DNA of 64,000 bases from Bacillus sp. FJAT-28004 (GTDB taxonomy: Bacteria; Bacillota; Bacilli; Paenibacillales; Paenibacillaceae), in assembly GCF_001280845.1 (NCBI RefSeq), contig NZ_LGHP01000002.1, forward strand, positions 837,439 to 901,438, written 5' to 3'. Of the stretch, positions 42,176-51,384 are shown one piece after another (within the stretch, counting starts at the first letter, position 1; each line of letters opens with the position of its first letter). Position numbers and translations under genes: made by a program. Under the pieces are notes generated by a model that searched no databases, was not told the origin of the DNA, and worked only from the letters and a program-made list of their open reading frames with translations.

Positions 42176-43049
42176 GCCATTGACCTTGGCGCAGAAAAAA
42201 GCTTGGTGTGGCGTACTGTTCGCTACACCATTGATGCTGGGATTAATCATGCTGTTTATTTTGCCGCTCATTCAATCCTTTCGATTCAGCTTAAGCTCGA
42301 TTCGCTTGGTCGAAGGCGGCTTCGCAGTAGACTATGAGGGCTTTAAGAACTTTCGTGATTTATTTCTGACGAACGCGGATTTTCCGAGAAGGCTAACCGA
42401 GTCGGTTACGGATATGATCGTTAATGTGCCGATTATCATCGTATTCAGTTTATTTGCAGCCGTGCTGCTGAATCAAAAGTTCAGAGGAAGAGCCATGGCT
42501 AGGGCGGTCTTTTTTCTGCCGGTAATTCTGGCTTCGGCGGCCATTGCCAACATGGATATTAGCAGCTTTGTTGGCAGCTCTTCATCATCGGGAGGAAGCA
42601 GCAACCTAATGCAGAGCTTCGAGCTGAAAAAAATGCTGATGGAGTCCGGCTTGGCGCCTGTATTCGTTAATTACATCTCGGATGCAGTGGACCGAATCTA
42701 TGAAATTATCAGCTCTTCCGGTGTCCAGATCCTAATCTTCCTTGCGGGCTTGCAATCCATTTCACCTTCGTTGTACGAGTCCGCAAGAATTGAAGGGGCA
42801 ACGAGCTATGAAATTTTTTGGAAGGTGACGTTTCCTATGATGACGCCGCTCATTCTGACAAATTTAATTTATTCGATTATTGATTCATTCAATAATAACT
42901 CCGTTAATGCACTTATTTCGGAAACGGCATTCAAAACGTTTGAGTTCGGGCAAAGCGCAGCGATGTCTTGGGTATATTTTATCGTTGTCGCCTTAATTCT
43001 CGCCCTCTCGGCGGGCATCATTTCGAGAAAAGTGTTTTACTACGATTGA
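42165..43049 (+). CDS. Sugar ABC importer, second permease pair (MalF type)
   Basis: A 294-residue membrane protein with six membrane segments. It has a Ser/Gly-rich insertion (SSFVGSSSSSGGSS, about residue 130) in the large extracellular loop, and an EAA loop YESARIEGATSYEIFWK near residue 205. The start is placed at ATG 42165, inside the end of the DUF5696 gene; GTG at 42156 is an alternative. It pairs with the next gene. This pair has no receptor gene of its own next to it. Confidence 0.87.
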   Translation: MFNKPLTLAQKKAWCGVLFATPLMLGLIMLFILPLIQSFRFSLSSIRLVEGGFAVDYEGFKNFRDLFLTNADFPRRLTESVTDMIVNVPIIIVFSLFAAVLLNQKFRGRAMARAVFFLPVILASAAIANMDISSFVGSSSSSGGSSNLMQSFELKKMLMESGLAPVFVNYISDAVDRIYEIISSSGVQILIFLAGLQSISPSLYESARIEGATSYEIFWKVTFPMMTPLILTNLIYSIIDSFNNNSVNALISETAFKTFEFGQSAAMSWVYFIVVALILALSAGIISRKVFYYD

Positions 43050-43064
43050 GAAGGAGGAGAGGCC

Positions 43065-44018
43065 ATGAAGCTGCCGGCCATTCAAGCGGAAAGGTTTCAC
43101 CGCCACTATAATCCGGTCGAACGATCGAAACGATTGATGTGGACGCTGCTAAGGTCCGTTCTCGTTTCAGGTTTTTGTTTTATTATATTATTTCCGCTAT
43201 TTCTTCGTTTCTCGGTCGCGTTCCGCAACAAAATTGATATCTATGATCCGACCGTGCTGTGGATTCCAAGGAATTTTACGTTAGACAATTTTAAAATTGC
43301 GATGGAAGCGACACATTATTGGGCGACTCTACTTAATACGTTTTTATTATCGGCGGGAACGACTGCCATTCAATTGGCCTCCTGCGCACTAGCGGCATAC
43401 GCTTTTGCAAAGTTGAAATTTAAAGGCAGCGGTCTCTTGTTTGGACTTGTTATATTCACCATTGTTGTACCGCCGCAGACGATTATGATTCCGCTCTATT
43501 TAACGTACAGGTACTTTGATATGTTCGGTTTAGTAGGTTTGTTCTCGAAGAAGGACAGCTTTAATCTGATTGATACCTTTTGGCCATTTCTTATTTCATC
43601 TGCAACGGGAATGGGGCTCAAAAACGGGCTCTATATTTACATTTTCCGCCAATTTTTCAGAGGCATTCCGAAGGAGATTGAAGAAGCGGCTGTGGTTGAC
43701 GGCTCTGGCGTCTTTAAAACCTTCTATAAAATAATGCTTCCAAATGCCGTTCCTGCTATCGTTACGGTCCTGTTGTTTTCCTTCGTATGGCAGTGGAATG
43801 ACAGCTACTACGTTTCGCTGTTTCTCAGCAAAGTAAAAGTGCTATCGACGCAGTTAGCAGACATGGGCTCTGTGCTTGGCAAAGAACCCGATCTTGTGTA
43901 CCAATCCATGCTGCTTAATACGGGCGTTCTCTTGCTTATGCTGCCGCTTATTATTATGTATTTGTTCGTGCAGCGATATTTTGTAGAGAGCGTGGAGCGC
44001 ACAGGCATAGTAGGCTAA
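43065..44018 (+). CDS. Sugar ABC importer, second permease pair (MalG type)
   Basis: A 317-residue permease with six membrane segments. The N-terminal tail is basic, the extracellular loop contains DPTVLWIPRNFTLDNFKIAM, and the EAA loop is EIEEAAVVDGSGVFKTFYK near residue 210. Start ATG 43065 follows AGAAGGAGGAGAGG. It forms a unit with the preceding permease; the alpha-mannosidase gene starts 75 bases later. Confidence 0.88.
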   Translation: MKLPAIQAERFHRHYNPVERSKRLMWTLLRSVLVSGFCFIILFPLFLRFSVAFRNKIDIYDPTVLWIPRNFTLDNFKIAMEATHYWATLLNTFLLSAGTTAIQLASCALAAYAFAKLKFKGSGLLFGLVIFTIVVPPQTIMIPLYLTYRYFDMFGLVGLFSKKDSFNLIDTFWPFLISSATGMGLKNGLYIYIFRQFFRGIPKEIEEAAVVDGSGVFKTFYKIMLPNAVPAIVTVLLFSFVWQWNDSYYVSLFLSKVKVLSTQLADMGSVLGKEPDLVYQSMLLNTGVLLLMLPLIIMYLFVQRYFVESVERTGIVG

Positions 44019-44093
44019 GGTCAGTTTGAAAAGCAATAATCGGTTAGGCAAGGACTATTGGAGTAGCGTCTTAGCTTTCATCCCACACAGAGA

Positions 44094-46868
44094 ATGGAGA
44101 AGGATACTTTGATATCATCTACTACTGTTCATATCATTTCACACACCCATTGGGATAGGGAATGGTACTTGCCTTACGAGAAGCACCATGTCAGATTGAT
44201 TGCGCTCATAGACCGTTTACTTGAGACGCTGCAGCGAGATCCGGATTTCAAAAGCTTCCATCTTGACGGTCAGACCATCATATTGGAAGATTATTTGCAA
44301 ATCAGGCCGGAGAATAGAGTGCTGCTCGAGCAGTTTGTTCGCGAAGGACGCATTCATATCGGTCCGTGGTATATTTTGCAGGATGAATTTTTGACGAGCG
44401 GCGAAGCGAATGTACGCAATCTTGTTTATGGACACCGAGATGCCGAGCAGTTCGGCAAAGTCGCAAAAGTGGGCTATTTCCCTGATTCGTTTGGGAATAT
44501 TGGGCAAGCGCCGCAGCTGATGCTGCAAGCAGGGATTGAGAATGCTGTATTCGGACGCGGCGTGAAGCCTACAGGCTTTAATAATGAAGTATCTCAAACG
44601 AAAGCATACGAATCACCTTTCTCTGAGATGATCTGGGAGGCTCCTGATGGATCGAGAGTCATCGGCATCCTATTCGCCAATTGGTATAGCAACGGTAACG
44701 AAATTCCTACTGATCCGGAAGCAGCCAGCGTCTATTGGCAGCACAAATTAAAGGACGTAGCGGAGTATGCTTCAACTCCTCACTGGCTCATGATGAATGG
44801 GTGTGATCATCAGCCGGTGCAGACGGATGTGGCGAAAGCTATTGTGACGGCGCAGAAGTTATTCCCTGAATATCAATTTGTCCATTCGAATTTTGAAGAG
44901 TATATTCAAGCGGTAACAGCGTCGCTCCCTGAGAAATTGTCCATCGTCAAAGGTGAACTGAGGAGCCAGCATACGGACGGTTGGTCGACGCTCGTTAATA
45001 CCGCATCTTCTCGAATTTATCTCAAGCAAATGAACCAGACAGGCCAGACGCTGCTGGAGAAAGTAGCCGAACCGATTGCGGCCTTCGCTTATTTGACAGG
45101 CCATGCTTATCCTCATCATCTGTTTACTTATGCTTGGAAAACAATCATGCAAAACCATCCGCATGACAGCATTTGCGGTTGCAGCGTTGATGAGGTTCAT
45201 TCAGAGATGGTGACCCGATTTGCCAAAAGTAAGCATGTCGCCGAAAGTATAATCGAAGACAGCTTATCGGCAATCGCTTCGAAGATAGATACGAGCGGTT
45301 TTGCTTCCTTTGGTGATATTGCTTCGTCATTCGTTGTTCTTAATACGACGGGCTGGCTGCGTTCCGGTATCGTGATCGCGGATCTTGAGATCGAGCGTAT
45401 TTATTTCAATAGCGGAATAGACTTTCATACGATCAAGCAACGTCTAAAGGCGATTGACTTAGCAGGTCTACAGCTGGTGGAGCCGGAGGGTAGCAATGTC
45501 TTTAGCAGCACCGAGGATCTTGGCGTGCAATTCGGATATGATTTGCCAGAGGATCAGTTCCGCCAGCCTTATTTTGCAAGAAAAGTACGGATTCATTTCG
45601 AGGCGCACAATGTGCCAGCGCTTGGCTACAAAACGTATGCTCTGATTAGAAAGGGCAATTCAGAACAGCTTCAAGGTGAAGAGGTCTCACTTATCATCGA
45701 TGAACGAACGATGGGCAATGTGTATTTAACCGTAACGATTAATGATGACGGCTCCTTAACCATTGTGGATAAGCGTTCGAATGAAGTACTTCGGAATCAG
45801 TGCATATATGAGGATTCAGGAGATATTGGAAATGAATATATGTACCGGCAGCCAAACGGTGACGTTCCTCTGACAACGAAGGGACTTCAAGCAGAAATAC
45901 GCATCGCCCAAGATACACCGTATCAAGCGGGCTTTGAAATTATACATCATATGATGATCCCTAAGTCGGCTGAAGACCTGTTGCAGCAGGAGAGAGAAGA
46001 GTTGATATGGTTTACTGGACGAAAATCAGGCAGATCGGATAAGCTCATTCCTTTTACAATCAAGACGAACGTGTCTCTAAGCAAAAACGGGCAAGGTGTA
46101 CAAATCGAAACGACCTTTAATAATGAGGCTGAGGATCATCGTTTGCGTATGTTGTTCCCAGCTGGTTTTCATACGGAGACACATTTGGCAGATTCCATTT
46201 TTGAAGTGGTGGAGCGGGATAATACAGCATCGGAAGAATGGAAAAATCCGAGCAATTGTCAGCATCAGCAGGCATTTGTTACTTTGATTGGAGAAAAGCA
46301 GGGTGTTACGATAACCAATCTTGGTTTAAATGAATATGAGATTTTACGTGATGAAAATAATACGATTGCGGTTACTCTACTGCGTGCGGTGGGAGAGCTA
46401 GGTGATTGGGGGTATTTCCCGACCCCTGAGGCACAGTGTCGCGGTGAACAAACGGTTAAGCTTGAAATCATACCGTTTCCGGTGGAGGAACAGCGTGGAC
46501 AGCATGAGTTAATAAGGCATGGAGCTATGGAATCCATGAAGGAAGCTTATCAATATCAAGTTCCTTGGATGGTGAAGCAGACCGATACGCACAAAGGGGA
46601 GCTTCCAAGCAGCTATTCCTTTATGGAGTGGGAGGGTGACAAATTGTGTTTGTCCGCTCTTAAGGTATCAGAGAATACAGGTGATTTGATCGCCCGCTGG
46701 TATAATCTATCTCGAGATGAGCAAAGATTAAGCATCCTACCTTCTCTTGGTATGAACGGGGCACATCGCAGCAGCATTATGGAGCAGAGGCTGGGGGAGT
46801 CGGAGCTGGGTAATATTTCGGTTCGTCCTGCAGAAATTGTTACGTTTAGTCTAGGTGTTTCTTTGTAA
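44094..46868 (+). CDS. Alpha-mannosidase, glycoside hydrolase family 38
   Basis: A 924-residue cytoplasmic enzyme (no signal peptide). The zinc-binding HTHWDREWY lies at residues about 17-25. The catalytic Asp region is GYFPDSFGNIGQAPQ near residue 130. The HDSICGCSVDEVH motif, another metal-site block, is near 356. The beta-domain half follows. It cleaves alpha-mannosides, so the imported glycan probably carries alpha-linked mannose. The translation start may be TTG 44109, which has GGAGAAGG five bases upstream; ATG 44094 has no good site. Last but one gene of the plus-strand operon; a hairpin follows. Confidence 0.92.
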   Translation: MEKDTLISSTTVHIISHTHWDREWYLPYEKHHVRLIALIDRLLETLQRDPDFKSFHLDGQTIILEDYLQIRPENRVLLEQFVREGRIHIGPWYILQDEFLTSGEANVRNLVYGHRDAEQFGKVAKVGYFPDSFGNIGQAPQLMLQAGIENAVFGRGVKPTGFNNEVSQTKAYESPFSEMIWEAPDGSRVIGILFANWYSNGNEIPTDPEAASVYWQHKLKDVAEYASTPHWLMMNGCDHQPVQTDVAKAIVTAQKLFPEYQFVHSNFEEYIQAVTASLPEKLSIVKGELRSQHTDGWSTLVNTASSRIYLKQMNQTGQTLLEKVAEPIAAFAYLTGHAYPHHLFTYAWKTIMQNHPHDSICGCSVDEVHSEMVTRFAKSKHVAESIIEDSLSAIASKIDTSGFASFGDIASSFVVLNTTGWLRSGIVIADLEIERIYFNSGIDFHTIKQRLKAIDLAGLQLVEPEGSNVFSSTEDLGVQFGYDLPEDQFRQPYFARKVRIHFEAHNVPALGYKTYALIRKGNSEQLQGEEVSLIIDERTMGNVYLTVTINDDGSLTIVDKRSNEVLRNQCIYEDSGDIGNEYMYRQPNGDVPLTTKGLQAEIRIAQDTPYQAGFEIIHHMMIPKSAEDLLQQEREELIWFTGRKSGRSDKLIPFTIKTNVSLSKNGQGVQIETTFNNEAEDHRLRMLFPAGFHTETHLADSIFEVVERDNTASEEWKNPSNCQHQQAFVTLIGEKQGVTITNLGLNEYEILRDENNTIAVTLLRAVGELGDWGYFPTPEAQCRGEQTVKLEIIPFPVEEQRGQHELIRHGAMESMKEAYQYQVPWMVKQTDTHKGELPSSYSFMEWEGDKLCLSALKVSENTGDLIARWYNLSRDEQRLSILPSLGMNGAHRSSIMEQRLGESELGNISVRPAEIVTFSLGVSL

Positions 46869-46886
46869 ATAAGAATACGGAGTTGT

Positions 46887-46932
46887 ACACACCCCCAACT
46901 GTCTTTGAGAAACGGTTGGGGGTGTGCTATAT
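46887..46932 (+). terminator. Strong hairpin after the alpha-mannosidase gene
   Basis: ACACCCCCAAC and GTTGGGGGTGT pair around a loop of about 15 bases. No T-run follows, only GCTATATTTC, so termination may be partial. Confidence 0.65.
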
Positions 46933-47018
46933 TTCAAGAGGGATGAGGTTGAAATGTATCTAAGCATCACGGTTGCAGCACAGATAGGCATGATTAAAAC
47001 AAGGGGAAGGTGTTACGG

Positions 47019-47567
47019 ATGAAAAGAGTATTGCTGCTCGGAGATTCTATCCGAATGGGTTATGAACCGCTTGTGCGCGAAGCATTGCATGAAAAAGCAG
47101 AGGTGGTTGCACCCGAAGAGAATGGCAGATTTGCGAAACATACGTTGTGGGGAGTCAACTTGTGGATAAGGGATCTAGGCAAACCGGATATCGTTCATTG
47201 GAACAACGGATTATGGGATTTGCATCATGAAGCGCCTATGGTTGAGGCACTTACATCGCTTGATGAATATTTGGAAACGCTTAAACGGACAGCAAAGGAG
47301 CTGCAAAGAACAGGTGCAAAAATCATTTTTGCAACAACGACGCCTGTTCCAGCTGGTGCAACGGGGCGCAGCAACGCTGAGATTGATTTATACAATTCGG
47401 CAGCTATAAAGCTTATGGAAAGTTTGGGAATCGAAATAAATGATCTGAATCATATCGTAAAACAAGATCTTGCGCTAAATATTTGTGAAGACAATTTACA
47501 TTTATCCGAACGAGGAAACAGGAGTTGCGCTGAGAAAGTAATCGAACACATACATAAATATTTGTAA
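47019..47567 (+). CDS. SGNH/GDSL-family hydrolase
   Basis: A 182-residue hydrolase with the catalytic Ser in LLGDSIRMGYEP (about residue 8), WNNGLWDLHH as the Asn block (about residue 60), and the Asp-x-x-His pair in DNLHLSERG near residue 160. It has no signal peptide. Such enzymes often remove acetyl or other esters from sugars, which would fit de-acylation of imported glycan. ATG 47019 follows AAGGGGAAGG; an upstream ATG at 47010 lacks that. Transcribed in line with the mannosidase gene. Confidence 0.85.
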   Translation: MKRVLLLGDSIRMGYEPLVREALHEKAEVVAPEENGRFAKHTLWGVNLWIRDLGKPDIVHWNNGLWDLHHEAPMVEALTSLDEYLETLKRTAKELQRTGAKIIFATTTPVPAGATGRSNAEIDLYNSAAIKLMESLGIEINDLNHIVKQDLALNICEDNLHLSERGNRSCAEKVIEHIHKYL

Positions 47568-47609
47568 ATGAAGGTGCTTTAATAAGCGTGAATCTTAAAT
47601 AAGATAAAG

Positions 47610-47662
47610 GAAATGGCAGTCCATAAGCCTGAATCTAGGCCGGACTGCCATTTCTTTTTTTA
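47610..47662. terminator. Bidirectional terminator between the SGNH and creatininase genes
   Basis: AAATGGCAGTCC and GGACTGCCATTT form a long stem around a loop of about 17 bases. CTTTTTT follows on the plus strand and overlaps the end of the convergent gene. Confidence 0.85.
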
Positions 47663-48475
47663 ACGGATATCGTTCACATCATCACATCGGTCAAAAAATG
47701 CTGTCTGCTGCTGCAAGGAGGCTTCATCTTTTTTGACTGCGTGAATGGCTTTAGCAAAGTTGCTTGCGCAAAACGAAATGTACTCCTTGCCATACGCAGC
47801 AGTTGACATCGAAGGATTGCCTGCAATCTGATTCGGGAATTCCATATACCAATGTATGCCGGCGGACAGCCTATGTTCGGTCAGTGTACGTCCAAGACCT
47901 TTGGACTCCCATTCTCCTGGATTCAAACGATCCATATGGACAAGTGTAGGATCAATATGAAGAATTTGCGATGTTTCCATATGGTCGGCATGCCCATAAT
48001 CATCCGGCGTTTCATACGATTGATCAAGATGAGCTAGCTGGTCGGTGTGCAATTCCCACAGATTATAAGTATAAACAACATAATCCTTGCGTTCATCGAG
48101 CATCGTTTGAACGAAATAGCTCAGCAGGTTGTTATTGCCGCCGTGTCCATTTGCCAAAATAATTTTGTTGAAGCCATTACGCCTAATTTCCTTGCATACT
48201 TCCTGCAAGAGGCGCAGCTGCAGCTCACTGCCTAGAGCAACGGTGCCTGCGTAATGCTTCACCTCGGATACTTGGCCGAAAATATAATACGGAAAGATAA
48301 CACAGGATTCTAATTTGGCTGCTTGTTCTACGATTTCTCTAGCAATCATCATATCCGTACCGAGGGGAAGATGGTCGCCATGCTTTTCAAGACAGCCGAT
48401 CGGCAGTACGCATACTCGGTTCGTCGACATAACGGCGGCTTCAAATTCCTTGACGGTTAAGTTCTCCCATAACAT
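47660..48475 (-). CDS. Creatininase-family amidohydrolase
   Basis: A 271-residue metal-dependent hydrolase. The zinc ligands are visible in PIGCLEKHGDHLPLGTD (about residue 24; Glu, His and Asp) and ILANGHGGNNNLL (about 120). The family includes creatinine amidohydrolase and other amide- or lactam-cleaving enzymes; creatinine is not a likely substrate here. Start ATG 48475 with AAAGGAC upstream; the frame runs on to 48523, but that lies inside the GHL10 gene end region. It follows the GHL10 gene on the minus strand. Confidence 0.82.
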   Translation of the reverse strand: MLWENLTVKEFEAAVMSTNRVCVLPIGCLEKHGDHLPLGTDMMIAREIVEQAAKLESCVIFPYYIFGQVSEVKHYAGTVALGSELQLRLLQEVCKEIRRNGFNKIILANGHGGNNNLLSYFVQTMLDERKDYVVYTYNLWELHTDQLAHLDQSYETPDDYGHADHMETSQILHIDPTLVHMDRLNPGEWESKGLGRTLTEHRLSAGIHWYMEFPNQIAGNPSMSTAAYGKEYISFCASNFAKAIHAVKKDEASLQQQTAFFDRCDDVNDIR

Positions 48476-48500
48476 AGATTTTGTCCTTTCTGCGTTTTGT

Positions 48501-51203
48501 TCAAGTGGATGTCTTCGATACATAAACGAGAATAATGGTTTCCAAATAATTTAAGTCCGCCGTCATTCGCTTCTTAACTTCGATATTCAATGACCCATCT
48601 GATTCCATTCGCTCAACTAGTTTATTTATTTTTTTCAGTGCTTCTTTGGCATCCTTGCCGGCCGACTTTTTATCCTTCCAGCTTTTTTCAAGCTGCTCCA
48701 GCTCTTTTACGTATTTCTTATCGTTTTCCATCCCATTGAATGGTACATAGATGGTGTTGATCTTGCGCTGCATTTCGGAAATGATTGTTTTGAAGGACGA
48801 TAAAACATCTTTATCCGGCACAATGGCAGGTTTGCTGTAGAGTCCTGCTAAAAGCGCCTTGTCATATTCGTTTCCAAACAACGATTCAAATTCGAACAAG
48901 GCTGAGCCGGAAACGCCTACAGCGACCGAGTCGCTTATTTGTTTAAGCAGCATCTCTTTCGTTAAGCCGAGATTCGTTCCGACACCAATGACGATCAGCG
49001 CCTTGTTGTTTGCGAGTGCCACAGAGTTTAGTGAATCAGCAGCAACAGATGAAGCGTCTGGATGATAGGACATCGGGAAGAGCTGGTCGATATAATTTTT
49101 GGCAATCCAATCTTTTGGCTCTTGATGCATAAATTCCGGTCCATCGATGTAATTAGGCCATACAGCGGCGGAAACTCTGATGTCCGGCTTTAGCTTTTTC
49201 GCTTCACTTGCGATGCGGTATACGAATTCATTTATCGTATTTTTTCTAAGGTCAACCCAAGCGCGCCAAAGCTCGTCGCCGGGATGAAGGTCGATAGGAT
49301 CAACCCCATGATTCTGCTTAAACAGATTTCGTGTATAGGAGTCATAGCCAAAGTCGTTCGTGTAATCACCTGCATCAGGGTAACGGATATAATCCAAATG
49401 CAAGCCGTCGACTTTGTATTTCTGAAGCAGTTCCTTGTAAATTTCAGAAACAAAGTCCCTCACTTCAGGTCTTACAGGATTGAGGAAATAGTACTGTGTG
49501 TTGTAAAGCGGAACGTCCTGATAATCATGGCCTTGTCTGCTGATCATGGACCACTCGGGCTTAAGGCTTCTGACGGGACCTGCCATACTGCCGACACCAA
49601 CCAAGAAGTTTTCGACCCAAGCATGCACCTCAATGCCAGCTTTTTTGGCTTCTGTTATATAGGCGTTTAAAACGTCAAAGCCGCCGTAAATCGGATTTTG
49701 AGCGGCGAGCGGATGGTTCGTTGGGTATATGGTGTATCCATTCCACCACGTTTCCAAGTAAATAGTGTTGATATTTAGTGCATGCAGCTTTGCGATATGC
49801 TGTTGAACCTGCGCAAGATTCGTTTCCTTCGGACGAATCCAAATGGATCGATGATCTACAGCTCGGGATTCATAGCTCATGAAGCCGGCTTTTTCCACCA
49901 GGGCATTCAGCTTTGCGAATTGGTCTGTAAAGGAGGTGAAATCACCTTGTGCAATTTGGCTCTTCAAAACGACTAAGGCAGCTTGTGCTGATGAGATTTG
50001 CTGTTCCATTCCGCTGTAGTTAATGTCCAGAAACTGCTGCTTGGAGAGTGCCAGCTTTTGCTTGGCGGTCTCAATGCCTATTTGTGCTTTATCCAGATAG
50101 GATTCAGGAGTGAACAGAAATAGCACCTGTTTCTTATCCGCCAGCAGCTTGAAGGTGCTGCCAATGGATACATGCTCGCTCAGCCAGCTTGCCTTAACGC
50201 CATGCCCGGATATGACATATCCGCCAGCCGGAATGGTGGAATTATTGCCACCGACCTGCGTGACCTTGCCTTCCGTGTTTACGACAACCTCGTATCCCCA
50301 AGGATTCGTTCCCGTTGCTGCTCCATAGCTGTTGTCGTAAATAATTAGCTGATCCGTTCCACGGTGTCCGGGGTACGCTTCATTGCTGCCGTCGTCCCAT
50401 CCGCCAGGATTATCTTCTCTCGTTCTCGGATTTAAGGCGTCGTATCCCGTTTTGGAGGCTTCAACTAAAACTTCATTGTTCATATTCAATTCAACGGCAT
50501 CTCCTATCCGCACGGTTCCATCTAATTTGGCATAGAACGGACTTTCAGCTTGAATGGACAGAACGTATCCACTAGCAGGAATCGACGAGTTGTTATCGAG
50601 CCAATTGCCGCTCGCATCCTGCGCCATCGCTGATATTCGTGTAACGGCACCTCCGTTAAGGGTTATCTCCATGCCCCATGGATTAGTTTTTGTAGTAGGG
50701 CCGTAGTCTGGCAAATAAAGAACGATATCCGCAGCTCCACGTCCTGCATTAACCTGGGTGATCGGAACGATCTCTTCATTTACGGTAAAATATTGGGCTG
50801 GATAAATAGGAATGGGAAAGTTCGCTGTAATCGAATCGCCGATCTTCAAGCTGTCGATCAGAGAAGCTGTGCTGCCCGTTCCAGATAATACATATCCGTT
50901 AGAAGGAATATAAGTGCCGTTTGAGCTGTTTGAGTATATGGAAGTGACGATATCGTTAGTGATGATAGCTTCTGTCGTCTGAGGGAGCGGGGGGTTCGTT
51001 GTAGTTCCGTAGCTGCTGGTAAAAATCATGAGCTTGCCGTCTTGACTCTCTTGATTAATCATGTCGATGATATGGGTGGATCCATCCTCAAGCGTAATGG
51101 AGTGTGGTGCAGGAGAAGCGGGCTCGGAAAAGGCCGTAGTAGAAATGCTGATCAGAAGCAGTGAAAAACAAATGGCGAGATTAAACATTCGCTTTGTCAT
51201 CAT
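48501..51203 (-). CDS. Exported GHL10 glycosyl-hydrolase-like protein with N-terminal triplicate repeats
   Basis: A 900-residue secreted protein. Signal peptide (about residues 1-27, ending near TAFSEPA). Three related N-terminal repeats of roughly 100 residues follow, each with a variant of NPWGxEV and of IPxxGYVxS. A short helical linker comes next. From about residue 430 to 770 is a glycosyl-hydrolase-like barrel of the GHL10/FenI kind (RSIWIRPKETNL, INTIYLETWWNG, LHLDYIRYPD). A helical tail ends the protein. It may trim an extracellular glycan. Start ATG 51203 has GAGGTG seven bases upstream; the ATG at 51227 does not. Confidence 0.82.
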   Translation of the reverse strand: MMTKRMFNLAICFSLLLISISTTAFSEPASPAPHSITLEDGSTHIIDMINQESQDGKLMIFTSSYGTTTNPPLPQTTEAIITNDIVTSIYSNSSNGTYIPSNGYVLSGTGSTASLIDSLKIGDSITANFPIPIYPAQYFTVNEEIVPITQVNAGRGAADIVLYLPDYGPTTKTNPWGMEITLNGGAVTRISAMAQDASGNWLDNNSSIPASGYVLSIQAESPFYAKLDGTVRIGDAVELNMNNEVLVEASKTGYDALNPRTREDNPGGWDDGSNEAYPGHRGTDQLIIYDNSYGAATGTNPWGYEVVVNTEGKVTQVGGNNSTIPAGGYVISGHGVKASWLSEHVSIGSTFKLLADKKQVLFLFTPESYLDKAQIGIETAKQKLALSKQQFLDINYSGMEQQISSAQAALVVLKSQIAQGDFTSFTDQFAKLNALVEKAGFMSYESRAVDHRSIWIRPKETNLAQVQQHIAKLHALNINTIYLETWWNGYTIYPTNHPLAAQNPIYGGFDVLNAYITEAKKAGIEVHAWVENFLVGVGSMAGPVRSLKPEWSMISRQGHDYQDVPLYNTQYYFLNPVRPEVRDFVSEIYKELLQKYKVDGLHLDYIRYPDAGDYTNDFGYDSYTRNLFKQNHGVDPIDLHPGDELWRAWVDLRKNTINEFVYRIASEAKKLKPDIRVSAAVWPNYIDGPEFMHQEPKDWIAKNYIDQLFPMSYHPDASSVAADSLNSVALANNKALIVIGVGTNLGLTKEMLLKQISDSVAVGVSGSALFEFESLFGNEYDKALLAGLYSKPAIVPDKDVLSSFKTIISEMQRKINTIYVPFNGMENDKKYVKELEQLEKSWKDKKSAGKDAKEALKKINKLVERMESDGSLNIEVKKRMTADLNYLETIILVYVSKTST

Positions 51204-51384
51204 GGCATACACCTCGATTCTTCTCATTTGTACGCATAAAACAGAACCTTAACCGTTCACCGCCTTTCGGGTAAAGTAGGCTGTTCATGTTCATGATGGA
51301 TTGTTTATCTAGCAGTAGTGTAACAGCAAGCGGATTGTTTTTCCATAATTTAAATAAAAAGAGGATAATATTTTTACTTAAAAG

